Assembly: GCA_049516395.1 (NCBI GenBank)
Contig: JBEKTD010000004.1
Location: forward strand, 62,001-126,000
DNA: 64,000 nt
From: Fen-1362 sp049516395
GTDB taxonomy: Bacteria; Planctomycetota; Phycisphaerae; Sedimentisphaerales; Anaerobacaceae
Direction of reading: 5' to 3'
Shown here: positions 57,085-64,000 of the stretch, one piece after another
How the letters are laid out: the number at the start of each line of letters is the position of its first letter
How positions within the stretch are numbered: the first letter of the stretch is position 1
Made by a program: the position numbers and the translations under genes
Notes under the pieces: generated by a model
Told to the model about the DNA's origin: nothing
Database searches by the model: none
Seen by the model: only the letters and a program-made list of their open reading frames with translations

Positions 57085-59082
57085 CTACATTTTTTCCCGG
57101 CAGATATCCCAGTTTTTCCTGACCGTTATTGTACTGGGATGATTAGGCCCCAAACTGTTTTCAAAAATCGTCAGCGCCCGCTTGTACATAGGCTCGGCCT
57201 CCTTCATCCGATTCGTCGCATCATACAACGCCGCCAGGTTGTTTAATGTGGTGGCCACTTTCGGATGGTCTTTGCCGAAAATAGCTTCATCAATTGCCAG
57301 CGCCCGTTTCATCAGCGGCTCAGCCTCGTAAAACCGATTCGTCGCCTGATACAACACCACCAAGTTGTTTAATGCCGTCGCAACATTAGGGTGATCTTTA
57401 CCTAAAGATTTTTCAAATATCTTTACTACTCGTTTCATCAGCGGCTCGGCTTCGGAAAACCGATTCGTCGCCTGATACAACGCCGCCAAATTGTTCAGTT
57501 GTATCGCTACATGCGGATGATTTTTACCTTTTGATTTTTCTTCTATGTCCAATCCCCGTTTCATCAGCGGCTCGGCCTCGGAAAGACGATTCGTCGCCTG
57601 ATACAACGACGCTAGGTTGTTTAAATCTCTGGCCACGTTCGGATGATCTTTATCGAAACTGGCTTCATCAATCGCCAGCGCCCGTTTCATCAGCGGTTCG
57701 GCTTCCACCAGACGATTCGTATCCTCATACAACTGCGCCAGGTTGTTTAATGCTGTCGCAACATTAGGATGATTTTCACCAAGGGATTTCTCCCATATCA
57801 CCAGCGTCCGTTTCATCAGCGGCTCGGCATCGGAAAACCGATTCGTATCCTTATACAACTGCGCCAGGTTGTTTAAATCTCTGGCCACGTCTGGATGGTC
57901 TTTGCCGAAACTGACTTCATCAATCGCCAGCGCCCGTTTCATCAGCAGCTCGGCATCCGCCAGACGATTCGTATCCTGATACAACTGCGCCAAGTTGCTT
58001 AAACGGATAGCCACGTTCGGATGGTTTTTGCCTAAACTTGCTTCATCTATCGCCAGCGCCCGCTTTATCAGCGGCTCAGCATCGGAAAGCCGATTCATCG
58101 CCTGATACAACGTCGCCAGGTTGTTTAAATCTCTGGCCACGTCTGGATGGTCTTTGCCGAAACTGACTTCATCAATCACCAATGCCCGTTTCAACAGCGG
58201 CTCGGCTTCGGAAAACCGATTCGTCGCCTGATACAACACCGCCAAATTGTTCAGTTGTATCGCTACATGCAGATGATTTTTACCTTTTGATTTTTCTTCT
58301 ATTTCTAATCCCCGTTTCATCAGCAACTCGGCCTTCTCATACATGGCATTTTTGTAGTAAACAACAGCTACCTCGTTCAGTATCTGCGAATCTTCGCCGA
58401 CAAGCGGCTTCAGCATGTCGCACCATTGCAGCGCGTCCCGGGGCCTGCCAGCATAAGAGGCATTTTGCATGCGAGCCATATATATCTTAACTTGCGCCTC
58501 GTTCTTTTTCTGCTGGATTTGGTCTAAAAACTGTTGTGTCTCGTCCAGAAGACCGTCGGCCTTTTTGTTGTTGCCTTCGGCAATGGCCTTTAACGCCTGC
58601 GCATAAGGCCCATCATCTTGCGTAATCAATTTAGCCAGTTCCTTGGCCTCCTGTGTGGGCTGCGGGGTCTGTTGCTGGCCGGGGCCAGATAGTGCCTGTT
58701 GTTGTGCGAGTTGTAGTTGGCTTTCGAGCTTCCCTACGGTGTTCTTTAGGTGTTCGATTTCATTTTTTGATTGCCCGGCTTCTTTCGAAACTCTAACAAG
58801 TTGATTAAGTGCCTCACCACCGTCTATACCGAGATTAACATCTCTTCCCGCGACATTAGTCGTATTATGATTCCCATCTATGGCGGCAGCCGTATGCCCC
58901 GAACCCGTCTGCTGAATGCTATTTTGTGATGTTGGATAATCGTCATTTTTGCTGAACAACCACTTTAATAATGCGAATAGTCCGCCGATGGCAGCAAGAC
59001 CAACAGTCACTACTGCGCCAAATATAGCGATTTGCCAGCCCTCACTCAGATTTTTGAACCATTCTATAATTGTGTTCATCAT
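57085..59082 (-). CDS. Membrane-anchored TPR protein (kinesin light chain-type repeats)
   Basis: A 665-residue protein. A membrane helix (about residues 17-39) follows a short cytoplasmic start. Next is a Gly/Asn-rich segment, SGHTAAAIDGNHNTTNVAGR followed by DVNLG, similar to beta-helical or prion-like linkers in bacterial conflict proteins. A coiled coil leads to about ten TPR units of exactly 42 residues (about 245-660), each of the form NNLAxLYQATNRFSEAEPLM plus KRALAIDEASFGKDHPNVA. At DNA level these are near-identical 126-bp tandem repeats, some pairs (units 1 and 7, units 2 and 4) nearly the same. Such TPR solenoids bind partner proteins. Accessory gene of unknown function; copy number is probably variable. 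Confidence 0.88.
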   Translation of the reverse strand: MMNTIIEWFKNLSEGWQIAIFGAVVTVGLAAIGGLFALLKWLFSKNDDYPTSQNSIQQTGSGHTAAAIDGNHNTTNVAGRDVNLGIDGGEALNQLVRVSKEAGQSKNEIEHLKNTVGKLESQLQLAQQQALSGPGQQQTPQPTQEAKELAKLITQDDGPYAQALKAIAEGNNKKADGLLDETQQFLDQIQQKKNEAQVKIYMARMQNASYAGRPRDALQWCDMLKPLVGEDSQILNEVAVVYYKNAMYEKAELLMKRGLEIEEKSKGKNHLHVAIQLNNLAVLYQATNRFSEAEPLLKRALVIDEVSFGKDHPDVARDLNNLATLYQAMNRLSDAEPLIKRALAIDEASLGKNHPNVAIRLSNLAQLYQDTNRLADAELLMKRALAIDEVSFGKDHPDVARDLNNLAQLYKDTNRFSDAEPLMKRTLVIWEKSLGENHPNVATALNNLAQLYEDTNRLVEAEPLMKRALAIDEASFDKDHPNVARDLNNLASLYQATNRLSEAEPLMKRGLDIEEKSKGKNHPHVAIQLNNLAALYQATNRFSEAEPLMKRVVKIFEKSLGKDHPNVATALNNLVVLYQATNRFYEAEPLMKRALAIDEAIFGKDHPKVATTLNNLAALYDATNRMKEAEPMYKRALTIFENSLGPNHPSTITVRKNWDICREKM

Positions 59083-59298
59083 TTCAAAAAACAGTCATCA
59101 CAGTATTTAAAGGCAGTACATCGGAATAATTGTTTTGGCAGTCAAAGATGTGAATCTCTCCAATTTTTACCACTAACTCCCTGATAAGACAACAAGTTTT
59201 AATATCATTAAAAATCCGTGAAAGACCGTGGTTAAACCCTGCCACTCGCCAAGGGCGGAGATGGCAGGGCTAATTATTTTAAGGAAGAAAAAATCTGT

Positions 59299-59949
59299 CT
59301 AATTATTTACCTCTACGGCAGGGTCGGTGAGGTGTAACCGCTTTTGTCGCCATTTGGGCATTTGTTCGGGGGTTACATTTGCCCAGAGGCCAATCTTGCG
59401 GCTTCGGGCGATGGATTCCAACTGCTTGTATTTATTGTATAAGCCGTGTTTGAAACGCAAATCCGCGTAGGCGTAACCTTCGCTTAACAAAATCTCATTC
59501 AGAAAAGTCCCGTCGGGCAATTGAATATATGCGAGAAGCCGATGATATTTGTCCCTGCTGCTCTTCTCTTTCTCTAAGTAAATGGTTACCTGTTTACCGA
59601 GGGCGAGTTTGGTTGCGAAGTCCGATGCCTCTTTGCCGAAATACATTGGCCCTGTCCGCGGGTCTTTGGTTTCAGGCGTATCGATTCCCCAGAGGCGAAT
59701 TCTGGTGTGGTTGTATTTGCCGTCGGGGATATCGATATCGAGCGTGTCGCCATCGACGACTTTTACGACGGCAAATTGCCGGCCGTGGTATTTTGAGTTG
59801 TCATCGGAATCCTGCTGATGATTCGATTGCAAAGGTTTGGTTATTGACCGGCTGATATAACTGCGGTCTAAAAAACATAATGTCGCTGCCGTCAGAGTAA
59901 TAATGACGGCAACGACATTACGCATGCGTCTGCTCATCGCATATTTCAT
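59299..59949 (-). CDS. Membrane-anchored thermonuclease (SNase) family protein
   Basis: A 216-residue protein, start chosen at ATG 59949 (MKYAMSRRMRNVVA) because the residues before it in the longer frame are encoded by a repeat block. A membrane helix or uncleaved signal (about 7-26) is followed by a linker and the SNase OB-fold (about 56-200). Motifs: KVVDGDTLDIDIP, TRIRLWGIDTPETKDPRTG and GKEASDFATKLALG. The catalytic Asp and Arg/Glu residues of the family (D in VDGDTL, R in RIRLWG, E in PET) are present. It cleaves DNA or RNA outside or at the membrane, or a substrate protein in Tudor-type relatives. It sits in an accessory stretch. Confidence 0.9.
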   Translation of the reverse strand: MKYAMSRRMRNVVAVIITLTAATLCFLDRSYISRSITKPLQSNHQQDSDDNSKYHGRQFAVVKVVDGDTLDIDIPDGKYNHTRIRLWGIDTPETKDPRTGPMYFGKEASDFATKLALGKQVTIYLEKEKSSRDKYHRLLAYIQLPDGTFLNEILLSEGYAYADLRFKHGLYNKYKQLESIARSRKIGLWANVTPEQMPKWRQKRLHLTDPAVEVNN

Positions 59950-60012
59950 TTCGTCGCTCGGTTCCCGTGACTCGTTTCTCGAAACACGAGGCACAGGTCA
60001 CGAGTCACGAAA
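59945..60012. repeat. CGAGTCACGAG repeat block upstream of the thermonuclease
   Basis: GACTCGTTTCTCGAAACACGAGGCACAGGTCACGAGTCACGA and neighbours, shown here only as short words (GACTCGTTTCTCGAAACACG and GGTCACGAGTCACGA). It partly overlaps the thermonuclease start codon region, so the start is hard to fix. Confidence 0.65.
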
Positions 60013-60032
60013 AAAGGTGTCAGGAACCTTTT

Positions 60033-61271
60033 TTACTTCTTGGCTCTTTTTTCTGCCGACTTATCCAAATCGAAGGCGTCGCAGACGGCCGTAAGTGCCT
60101 GCTCGGCCTGATTTTTATCGACGACGCAGCTTATGCGGATTTCGCTTGTGGTTATCGAATCGATATTGACCTTGGCCTTGGCTAATGCGCTGAACATCTT
60201 TTCAGCGATGCCGTAATGGCTTCTCATTCCGACGCCCACTGCTGAGACCTCAGCGATGTCCTCGCGGACGAAGATGCTGTCGTAATGGACTTCCTTCTTT
60301 ATTGACTCGATGGCCTCCTTTGCTGAGCGAAGGTCCGCAGAGCCAATCGTAAATGCCAGATTTGCCTTGTCGGTGCTGACCTCGGTCTGCATTATGTCGT
60401 TGACGACGACCTTCGCCATGGCCAGGCAGTGAAAGATTTTCGCTGCGTTGCCGGGCTTATTATCCACGCCCACCAAACTGATTTTTGCCATATCTTTTTG
60501 TATTGTTGCCCCTGAAACTGCTATTCCTTCCATTTGCGGCACCTCTTTACAAATAATTGTTCCCTCAACGTCGTTGATGCTGGACCTGACGTGTATTTTT
60601 ACGTTGTATTTTTTACCGAATTCGATGCTGCGACTGTGCATGACGCCCGCGCCCAAACTGGCAAGCTCAAGCATCTCGTCGTAGCTGATTTCCTTCATTT
60701 TTACTGCTTTGCTGTATATCCGCGGGTCGGTTGTATATATTCCGTCAACATCAGTGTAAATATCGCATACCTCTGCGCCGACGGCTGCGGCAAGGGCGAC
60801 AGCGGTGGTATCTGAGCCGCCTCTGCCGAGGGTTGTGATATTATCGTTTTCGTCGATACCCTGGAAGCCGGCGACGATTACGATTTTGCCGTCTTTAAGC
60901 TCCTTGTGGATTCGCTTGGCGTCGATGCTTTTTATGCGGGCCTTAGTGTGCGTGCTGTCGGTGAGCATTCCGACCTGGAAGCCCGTAAAGCTGATTGCCT
61001 TGTGGCCCATCGCGTCCAGCGCCATCGCGAAAAGCGATACGGTCTGCTGTTCGCCCGTGCTGAGCAACTGGTCCATTTCGCGTTTGGGCGGGTTCGGGTT
61101 AAGCTCCATCGCGTCGGCGACGAGATGGTCTGTCTGGTGGCCGCGAGCGGAGGCGACGACGACGACCTGATAACCTTTTTTGGTCGCGTCGATTGCCTTC
61201 TGTGCGGCCCGGCGGATTTTCTCGGCGTTTGCCACCGATGTTCCGCCAAACTTTTGAACAAGTATAGGCAT
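60033..61271 (-). CDS. lysC: Aspartate kinase
   Basis: A 412-residue enzyme phosphorylating aspartate, the first step to lysine, threonine and methionine. The catalytic domain begins VQKFGGTSVANAEKIRRAA and contains VVVASARGHQT, the TTLGRGGSDTTAVALAAAVG loop (about 151-170) and VDGIYTTDPRIYSKAVKM. The C-terminal half holds the regulatory ACT domains (about 265-400; ISLVGVDNKPGNAAKIFHCL), followed by a short basic tail SAEKRAKK. It is a single-function kinase of normal size. It is 131 bp downstream of apgM on the same strand; the spacer forms a hairpin (61327-61368). Confidence 0.95.
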   Translation of the reverse strand: MPILVQKFGGTSVANAEKIRRAAQKAIDATKKGYQVVVVASARGHQTDHLVADAMELNPNPPKREMDQLLSTGEQQTVSLFAMALDAMGHKAISFTGFQVGMLTDSTHTKARIKSIDAKRIHKELKDGKIVIVAGFQGIDENDNITTLGRGGSDTTAVALAAAVGAEVCDIYTDVDGIYTTDPRIYSKAVKMKEISYDEMLELASLGAGVMHSRSIEFGKKYNVKIHVRSSINDVEGTIICKEVPQMEGIAVSGATIQKDMAKISLVGVDNKPGNAAKIFHCLAMAKVVVNDIMQTEVSTDKANLAFTIGSADLRSAKEAIESIKKEVHYDSIFVREDIAEVSAVGVGMRSHYGIAEKMFSALAKAKVNIDSITTSEIRISCVVDKNQAEQALTAVCDAFDLDKSAEKRAKK

Positions 61272-61326
61272 AGCTACTCCAAGACAATATTTATAACCCC
61301 CAGGATGAACCTAGGGGCTAACCATT

Positions 61327-61368
61327 GGCGGGGTCCTTCGACCTCGCTCAGGGCAGGTAAACCCCGCC
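61327..61368. repeat. Hairpin containing the CCTTCGACCTCGCTCAGG repeat
   Basis: GGCGGGGT (61327-61334) and ACCCCGCC (61361-61368) form an 8-bp stem around a loop holding CCTTCGACCTCGCTCAGG (61335-61352), whose complement recurs in the histidine kinase gene. It lies between lysC and apgM. It is not a lysine riboswitch. Confidence 0.6.
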
Positions 61369-61402
61369 CACCGTCAGGTGTTCCTTACGGGACTACGAAT
61401 AA

Positions 61403-62593
61403 TTAACTTTTAAGGAAATATTCCATAAGTTCATACCCCTTGTCAATACGCAAGCCGGATTTTGCGGCGTTTGATTCGGTGAAGGCGGCCTGAAAAACGC
61501 CCGAAACGTTGTCGCCTGCCATAGCGAACGGGACGGGGTCACCGCAATGCGAGCCGGTTTTTACGGGGGTGGGGTGGTCGGGCAATACCATAATCCGCCA
61601 GGAGGGGTATTTTTTAATCGCCTCGTAAACGGGGCCTACTATGTGCTTGTCAATCTGCTCGATTGCCTTTTTCTTGGCTTCGGGGTTGCCCGAATGGCCC
61701 GCTTCATCGGGCGCCTCGACGTGAACGACGACGATGTCGTATTTCTTAAGCGCCTTAATCGCAGCCGCTCCTTTGCCTTCAAAATTGGTATCGATAAAGC
61801 CGGTTGCGCCGGGGATTTCGATGAGGTCAAAGTCGATGAGTTTCGCCAGTCCCCTGAAGAGGTCAACGGCGGTGATGCCTGCGCCTCTGAGGCCGAAACG
61901 TTTTTCGAAGCTTTCGAGTTTTGCTTTTTTGCCCTGACCCCAGAGCCAGATTGAGCTGACCTGGTTTTCGCCGAGGTCTGCCCGGACCTTGTTGATATCG
62001 TGGTTGTGGAAGAACTGCTGCGAGCGCATCATCAGGTCGATGAGTAATTCCGCGCCTTTGCCGCGCGGGAGGATTTTATCGACGGGGGCGCCGATGTGGT
62101 CGTGGGGCGGGCAGGTTTTGACGTTGACATCGGTATTTTTGAGGACGAGCAGGTGGCGATAGCTGACGCCGGTGTAAAAGCGGATATTATCGTTTGAGAG
62201 CTGCTCATTCAATTCTTCTATAAGTTCGGTTCCTTCTTCGGTGGAGATATGGCCTGCGCTGTGGTCGGCCATTTTGCCATCGGCGAAAGTAACGAGGTTG
62301 CACCTGAAGACCCAGTCGTCGGGCGATAACTGGACGTTTCTTGCGACCGCCTCAATCGGCGCTCTGCCGGTGTAGAATTGTCTGGGGTCGTAACCCAACA
62401 GTGACATCTGTGCGACGTCGCTGCCCGGCTCCATACCTTCGGGGACGGTGCGGACGATGCCAAGCCGGCCGGTCTGGCCTATGCGGTCCATATTCGGGAT
62501 ATTGGCTGCTTCCAAGGGCGTCTTGTTGCCGAACTGCTCTATCGGGTTATCCGCCGCGCCGTCAGGTATTATTATCGCGTATTTAGTGCTCAT
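61403..62593 (-). CDS. apgM: Cofactor-independent phosphoglycerate mutase (archaeal type)
   Basis: A 396-residue enzyme of the alkaline-phosphatase-like superfamily that interconverts 2- and 3-phosphoglycerate without a bisphosphoglycerate cofactor. Metal and catalytic residues: YAIIIPDGAADNPIEQFG (Asp near residue 9), GYDPRQFYTGRAPIEA, FADGKMADHSAGHISTEEG, VHVEAPDEAGHSGNPEAK and VLPDHPTPVKTGSHCGDPVP, all typical of the ApgM family rather than GpmI. In some bacteria ApgM relatives serve as phosphoserine-related enzymes, but glycolytic use is likelier. It precedes lysC by 131 bp. The upstream region is repeat DNA. Confidence 0.9.
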   Translation of the reverse strand: MSTKYAIIIPDGAADNPIEQFGNKTPLEAANIPNMDRIGQTGRLGIVRTVPEGMEPGSDVAQMSLLGYDPRQFYTGRAPIEAVARNVQLSPDDWVFRCNLVTFADGKMADHSAGHISTEEGTELIEELNEQLSNDNIRFYTGVSYRHLLVLKNTDVNVKTCPPHDHIGAPVDKILPRGKGAELLIDLMMRSQQFFHNHDINKVRADLGENQVSSIWLWGQGKKAKLESFEKRFGLRGAGITAVDLFRGLAKLIDFDLIEIPGATGFIDTNFEGKGAAAIKALKKYDIVVVHVEAPDEAGHSGNPEAKKKAIEQIDKHIVGPVYEAIKKYPSWRIMVLPDHPTPVKTGSHCGDPVPFAMAGDNVSGVFQAAFTESNAAKSGLRIDKGYELMEYFLKS

Positions 62594-62760
62594 TTTTTTG
62601 CCACGAAATCACAAAGACACAAAGAAAACAATAAATCAAAATATATTTCGAAGGCAGTAGTTTATGGGTTTTGGGCGGTAAAGTCAATACCGCGGAGAAT
62701 CACAAAGAGCTACCGCAGAGCACGCAGAGACCGCAGAGATTTTTTGTTTATGATTTGAAA
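62594..62760. repeat. CACAAAG/CGCAGAG repeat block upstream of apgM
   Basis: AATCACAAAGACACAAAGAAA near 62603-62625 and ACCGCAGAGCACGCAGAGACCGCAGAG near 62713-62738 (in the window shown only as short words). These are variants of the CACAGAG family. Confidence 0.65.
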
Positions 62761-62824
62761 GCAAATACTTTTTGGATTGGAATGGGAATTAGAGTGTCGA
62801 CCCCGAATTTCCTCATTTACACTT

Positions 62825-63505
62825 TTACCGCCTAATGTCAGCCTTCGTGACAAATGGCCGTATCCGCATCCAGTCCTTTCTTTGGACATCCATCGGCCTA
62901 TGCGTATTTTGAATGCGCCGTACACAGTGATACATAGCAAAGACACGAGTTCCATTCGGCAGCATTCTCCCCTCCTCTCTCTCAACTTCGGCACGGAATT
63001 GACCGGCCTTCATATTGCAACCAAAGAGAATTGCTCGATATGCATATTCTCCCAATCCAACAACCACAACCGGATTGACAATTTCGATCTGTTTGCGGAG
63101 AAATGAAGCGCAATTGTTGAACCATACTTTTTGGACTTTAGCATCGAGGTTCCCATGCTTCAAACAAAGGATCGCATTCGTGAAGAATAAAATATTTTGC
63201 CCTTCTTGCGAATCCGTGTCGCGGATTGAGAATCCAGCTATCCCAAGCAATTCGATAAGTGCAAGATTTGTAAAATTACGAGAGGCATCTCGCCCCATAT
63301 TTTTGACAAAATATTTCGTACCTCCCCAATCTTGCCCAACTACCATAAGCGAGGCATCAAGGTTCCCCTGCCACCGCGACCATGGACCAATCTGATCAGA
63401 GTCAAGGCATCCACCATCAATATCTACAGGGTTCTTCAAGCCGAGACATAGATGACATACCTTTCGAGCAGCCACCAACGTCGCGTATTTCGCAATCTTG
63501 TTCAT
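62825..63505 (-). CDS. Uracil-DNA glycosylase superfamily protein
   Basis: A 226-residue protein related to the family 4/5 uracil-DNA glycosylase fold. An N-terminal CHLC pair (about 17-20) and CLDS, C at 33, may bind an iron-sulfur cluster. The GEAPG-like active-site loop reads LMVVGQDWG (about 55-63), with an Asp where many members have Glu or Asp. NILFFTNAILCLK corresponds to the N-x-x-K-C-x motif, PVVVVGLGEYAYR to the strand before the catalytic end, and AMYHCVRRIQNTHRP to the HPSAL motif (His present, Pro/Ser/Ala replaced). The replaced last motif suggests altered base specificity. AT-richer than lysC. It is far from the UDG-linked radical SAM gene (15.3 kb). Confidence 0.75.
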   Translation of the reverse strand: MNKIAKYATLVAARKVCHLCLGLKNPVDIDGGCLDSDQIGPWSRWQGNLDASLMVVGQDWGGTKYFVKNMGRDASRNFTNLALIELLGIAGFSIRDTDSQEGQNILFFTNAILCLKHGNLDAKVQKVWFNNCASFLRKQIEIVNPVVVVGLGEYAYRAILFGCNMKAGQFRAEVEREEGRMLPNGTRVFAMYHCVRRIQNTHRPMDVQRKDWMRIRPFVTKADIRR

Positions 63506-63845
63506 GTCATTGATCCGGCTAACTACTGTTTATATTGTTTCCAGACAAAACCGCATTATAGTTTTCTATACATTTTAGGTCAAAGGTGCGTAACTCCTGC
63601 TTTTGTCAGTATTATCCTCACGATTATCGGTAAAAGCAAAGGAGAAAACAGCATGAAGCGTTCAGTGTGTAGCGTATAGACATTGCCGCGGCCTGCGGCT
63701 TCATAGAAGGACACGAGGAATTTTGCTGTTGTAAATAACGGTCGGTGAAGAGAAATTTTTTAACCATACAAGATGTTTTTGTAAGAATCTTAATGTAGTA
63801 TGGGAAAAAGCATGATTTTTAGTCGTTGCAACAGGAAATATCAGG
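63506..63845. other. Gap of 340 bp at the window end
   Basis: No gene is supported. Contains a short GAAGCGTTCAGTGTGTAGCG member of the AGCGT repeat family (63656-63681), AT-rich DNA and an A/T-run (63755-63790) followed by a possible promoter-like region. Confidence 0.55.
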
Positions 63846-63968
63846 ATGAATCAAACACCAACGTTATTTCTCATTTGCATGGGCGTGTTGCTTTTTCTAT
63901 TTAGACGATTTATACTGCAGCATAGAGCCAGAAAAATCAATTTGAATTTATATTTGGGAGATGCATGA
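63846..63968 (+). CDS. Possible 40-residue membrane peptide
   Basis: A short frame reading MNQTPTLFLICMGVLLFLFR, then RFILQHRARK and a polar end. One hydrophobic helix and a basic flank. The stop lies at 63966-63968 within a repeated GGAGATGCAT word. No good ribosome binding site precedes the ATG, so it may not be translated. Confidence 0.35.
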   Translation: MNQTPTLFLICMGVLLFLFRRFILQHRARKINLNLYLGDA

Positions 63969-63990
63969 AATTTATTTTTTGGAGATGCAT

Positions 63991-64000
63991 ATGAAATTCC
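63991..64000 (+). CDS. Start of a gene running off the window
   Basis: ATGAAATTCC preceded by GGAG (63981-63984) 6 nt earlier. The GGAGATGCAT leader is a duplicate of the same word just upstream (63958-63967). Only the first three codons (MKF) are visible. Confidence 0.4.

Noticed and set aside
61272..61402. Lysine riboswitch upstream of lysC
   Set aside because: The leader is short and lacks the conserved lysine-riboswitch core; the visible hairpin contains a dispersed repeat word.

Overview
The window is bacterial chromosome, most likely from a Planctomycetota bacterium of the class Phycisphaerae. The evidence is a pair of secreted proteins with a C-terminal VPEP-type PEP-CTERM sorting signal, a membrane-anchored zinc-ribbon protein with an H-x10-DG ending like that of planctomycete prepilin-like proteins, many small lipoproteins, and both a division cluster (mraZ, rsmH, an ftsL-like gene, ftsI) and a rod-shape cluster (mreB, mreC, mreD, PBP2). 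The lineage is an inference from gene content; no rRNA gene is present.

Layout. 0-8 kb: end of an amidohydrolase gene, an amino-acid permease, a Tat-exported nitroreductase, a YVTN beta-propeller protein, then a group reading leftward with an anti-sigma-type ATPase, a STAS-domain partner, a peptidoglycan amidase and a dienelactone hydrolase. 8-17 kb is accessory: an Rrf2 regulator, a MazG-like protein, two AT-rich genes (a large membrane/coiled-coil protein and a possible HEPN-like protein), and a complete IS1595-family transposon (12697-15235) with 24-bp inverted ends, a perfect 8-bp target duplication and two membrane-protein passengers flanking its transposase. A radical SAM DNA-repair-type protein and a LamG protein follow.

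17-28 kb: a fused electron-transfer flavoprotein (beta+alpha) coupled to ETF-quinone oxidoreductase, then a tandem duplication carrying two PEP-CTERM genes, then proB and proA. 28-33 kb: tRNA-Gly, a helically phased array of MraZ boxes, mraZ, a small protein, rsmH, a LysM protein, an FtsL-like protein and ftsI. 33-49 kb reads almost wholly leftward: membrane proteins, PBP2-mreD-mreC-mreB, coiled-coil and HEAT proteins, lnt, an orphan DNA methyltransferase, a lipoprotein, two clpP genes, tig and tRNA-Gly. 49-64 kb: a secreted protein, a GIY-YIG nuclease, tRNA-Ser, a glucuronoyl-esterase-like enzyme, a sigma-54-type two-component pair, a BamE-like membrane protein, a second accessory stretch (HNH/AP2 nuclease, Nmad2-like protein, 10-unit TPR protein, thermonuclease), lysC, cofactor-independent phosphoglycerate mutase and a uracil-DNA-glycosylase-like gene.

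The most unusual feature at the scale of the window is a set of at least six families of degenerate short-period repeats. They fill many intergenic gaps and also appear inside, or at the ends of, conserved genes (proA twice, lnt, the radical SAM gene, ftsI, the histidine kinase), always at linkers, loops or termini. The other standouts are the IS1595 transposon with its passengers, the roughly 100-bp MraZ operator, a nested-hairpin element near 25.8 kb and an approximately 30-bp degenerate array abutting tRNA-Ser.
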